From Segetibacter sp. 3557_3 (GTDB lineage Bacteria > Bacteroidota > Bacteroidia > Chitinophagales > Chitinophagaceae): a stretch of 64,000 nucleotides of DNA. Below, in pieces: positions 63,124-64,000 of this stretch. The position numbers and the translations under genes were made by a program. Numbering within the stretch: position 1 is the stretch's first letter; each line of letters starts with the position of its first letter. Under the pieces are notes generated by a model. That model was not told the DNA's origin. It made no database searches and saw only the letters and a list, made by a program, of their open reading frames with translations. The stretch covers positions 1 through 64,000 of the forward strand of contig NZ_SMSK01000005.1 of the NCBI RefSeq assembly GCF_004354985.1, read 5' to 3'.

Positions 63124-63894
63124 TTAGTAATCGACAGAGTAGAAAACACTTGAGTGAACAATGGGTTTGTTAATGTGAAATTTTTCATTAATGCCGGCAA
63201 TGATTTCTGCTATCCATTTCGGGGAGTATGGCGAGATGTAAATTTTATCAATCAACACGTTGAGATCGGCATTGATAAATACACCGGAATAAATACCCTG
63301 TTCTTCCCAACAAATCTCTTCATCGTCTTCATCAGAAATTACATAACAACAGCGAACCTCGTTTTCATATTCGTAAAGCGACCGTTTTCTTAGAAATGGG
63401 ATAAGCGAATTGCCAAAGGGAATAGGTTCGGCCTTTTCGTCGTAGTAATTAACCTTGCCGATGTGGATGGACTTGTCAGTTGACTTAAACGCCTCAATCA
63501 GCCGCTTGCAGGTAGTTTGAATAGCCACACCATAGTTGCCTTTGGCATAGATGTTCCACATGGCATAGTTCTCGGCATTGTTGCAGTGCCAACTGTTGAT
63601 CGTTACCGAGTTCCGCATAGCATTGTGTTCCGTGGCAAGCCGCTCCACCTCTTCCCGGGCAATCGCCGCAGTATGGTGGTGTACCTCCGCCAGTGTTTTT
63701 CTGCGAAGCTCCTGGTAAATCTGGTTTTTACTCTTTTTTGTGATCATGCCTTCAAAGGGATCCTCGAACCTGTCGGCACGATTGAAAAACAGTTTCTGCT
63801 TCAAAAGCAAGTCAAGGTACCTTGGAATATCCTGGTAACGCCACAGCATTGTATTTTCTTCCGGCAAGTCAAATTCAGGGTGTTGTTCAAACAT
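63124..63894 (-). CDS. DUF2971 domain protein
   Basis: A 256-residue cytoplasmic protein with the DUF2971 pattern. It starts with TMLWRYQDIPRYLDLLLKQK and LFFNRADRFEDPFEG. The central WHCNNAENYAMWNIYAKGNY is followed by GVAIQTTCKRL. The C-terminal acidic region contains YEYENEVRCCYVISDEDDE. The domain's activity is not known to me; it occurs in diverse bacterial accessory regions. The gene converges on pncB with no spacer. Beyond 63894 no further gene is seen to the window end. Confidence 0.8.
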   Translation of the reverse strand: MFEQHPEFDLPEENTMLWRYQDIPRYLDLLLKQKLFFNRADRFEDPFEGMITKKSKNQIYQELRRKTLAEVHHHTAAIAREEVERLATEHNAMRNSVTINSWHCNNAENYAMWNIYAKGNYGVAIQTTCKRLIEAFKSTDKSIHIGKVNYYDEKAEPIPFGNSLIPFLRKRSLYEYENEVRCCYVISDEDDEEICWEEQGIYSGVFINADLNVLIDKIYISPYSPKWIAEIIAGINEKFHINKPIVHSSVFYSVDY

Positions 63895-64000
63895 AATCTC
63901 CGCTCTTTACACACCCTGTTAAGTCTAAATCACGTGCCAACCATTAAAGATAATCCTGATATTTTGATGAGGAGTATTGCAGACATGTTCCACATTAAGC

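Overview
The window reads as a chromosomal segment of a Bacteroidota bacterium, most likely family Chitinophagaceae. Supporting this are a SusC/SusD pair, a type IX secretion C-terminal sorting domain, the Bacteroidota arrangement of LptD, MlaD and OstA-like genes, an RNase III-independent style of short operons with almost no Shine-Dalgarno signals, and many AT-rich intergenic stretches carrying degenerate 7-bp tandem repeats. The family assignment is inference from gene content. No transposase, integrase, phage gene, rRNA or CRISPR array was seen. One tRNA (Arg, TCT) is present.

Layout. 0.3-7.1 kb: secreted carbohydrate-active proteins (a GH43/ricin/T9SS protein, a DUF5060-DUF4038 apiosidase-like protein, an unrecognised exported protein). 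7.3-8.6 kb: two convergent decayed genes, a Crp/Fnr regulator with an amber codon and a frameshift, and a DUF4386 membrane protein with a Trp-to-TGA change. 9.2-10.1 kb: a Cys-rich SigZ-like sigma factor followed by thioredoxin. 10.4-13.4 kb: three nucleic-acid genes, namely a relative of phage thymine-hypermodification enzymes, an RNase D-like exonuclease with HRDC domain, and an AlkB-type dioxygenase. 14-20.4 kb: two flavin oxidoreductases and two small exported proteins, separated by long gene-poor gaps, one of which holds a MITE-like element. 20.7-22.9 kb: tRNA-Arg, ung, plsC and an array of seven 18-bp palindromes at 34-bp spacing. 22.9-30.9 kb: envelope genes (lptD, two tandem amidases, mlaD-like, ostA-like). 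31.1-36.6 kb: SusC, SusD, DUF4397 lipoprotein. 36.8-44.6 kb: miaB, a sigma-54 activator, lptE, an unrecognised acidic protein, secG, mltG, a BrkB-family protein and a redoxin. 44.9-47 kb: pyrophosphatase, a small protein, tlpA-like and a SpoU methyltransferase.

47.0-59.4 kb is the best functional block: a complete reductive pyrimidine degradation route, all on the + strand. Its order is methylmalonate/malonate-semialdehyde dehydrogenase, class III aminotransferase, NCS1 nucleobase permease, dihydropyrimidinase, beta-ureidopropionase, a small unknown protein, PreT and PreA. Two small gene sets of selfish character interrupt it: an MNT-HEPN pair after hydA, and a four-helix-bundle (S23-type) gene between preT and preA, bracketed by 30-bp inverted repeats that differ at one position. 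The remainder to 64 kb holds a KTSC-like small protein, TerC, a lipoprotein, nicotinate phosphoribosyltransferase and a DUF2971 protein.

The observations most worth following are the inverted-repeat-flanked four-helix-bundle gene, the 189-bp element with 12-bp perfect inverted ends and its truncated relative, the 34-bp-periodic palindrome array, and the hypermodification-like/RNase D/AlkB neighbourhood. All identifications come from reading the sequence; no searches were run.
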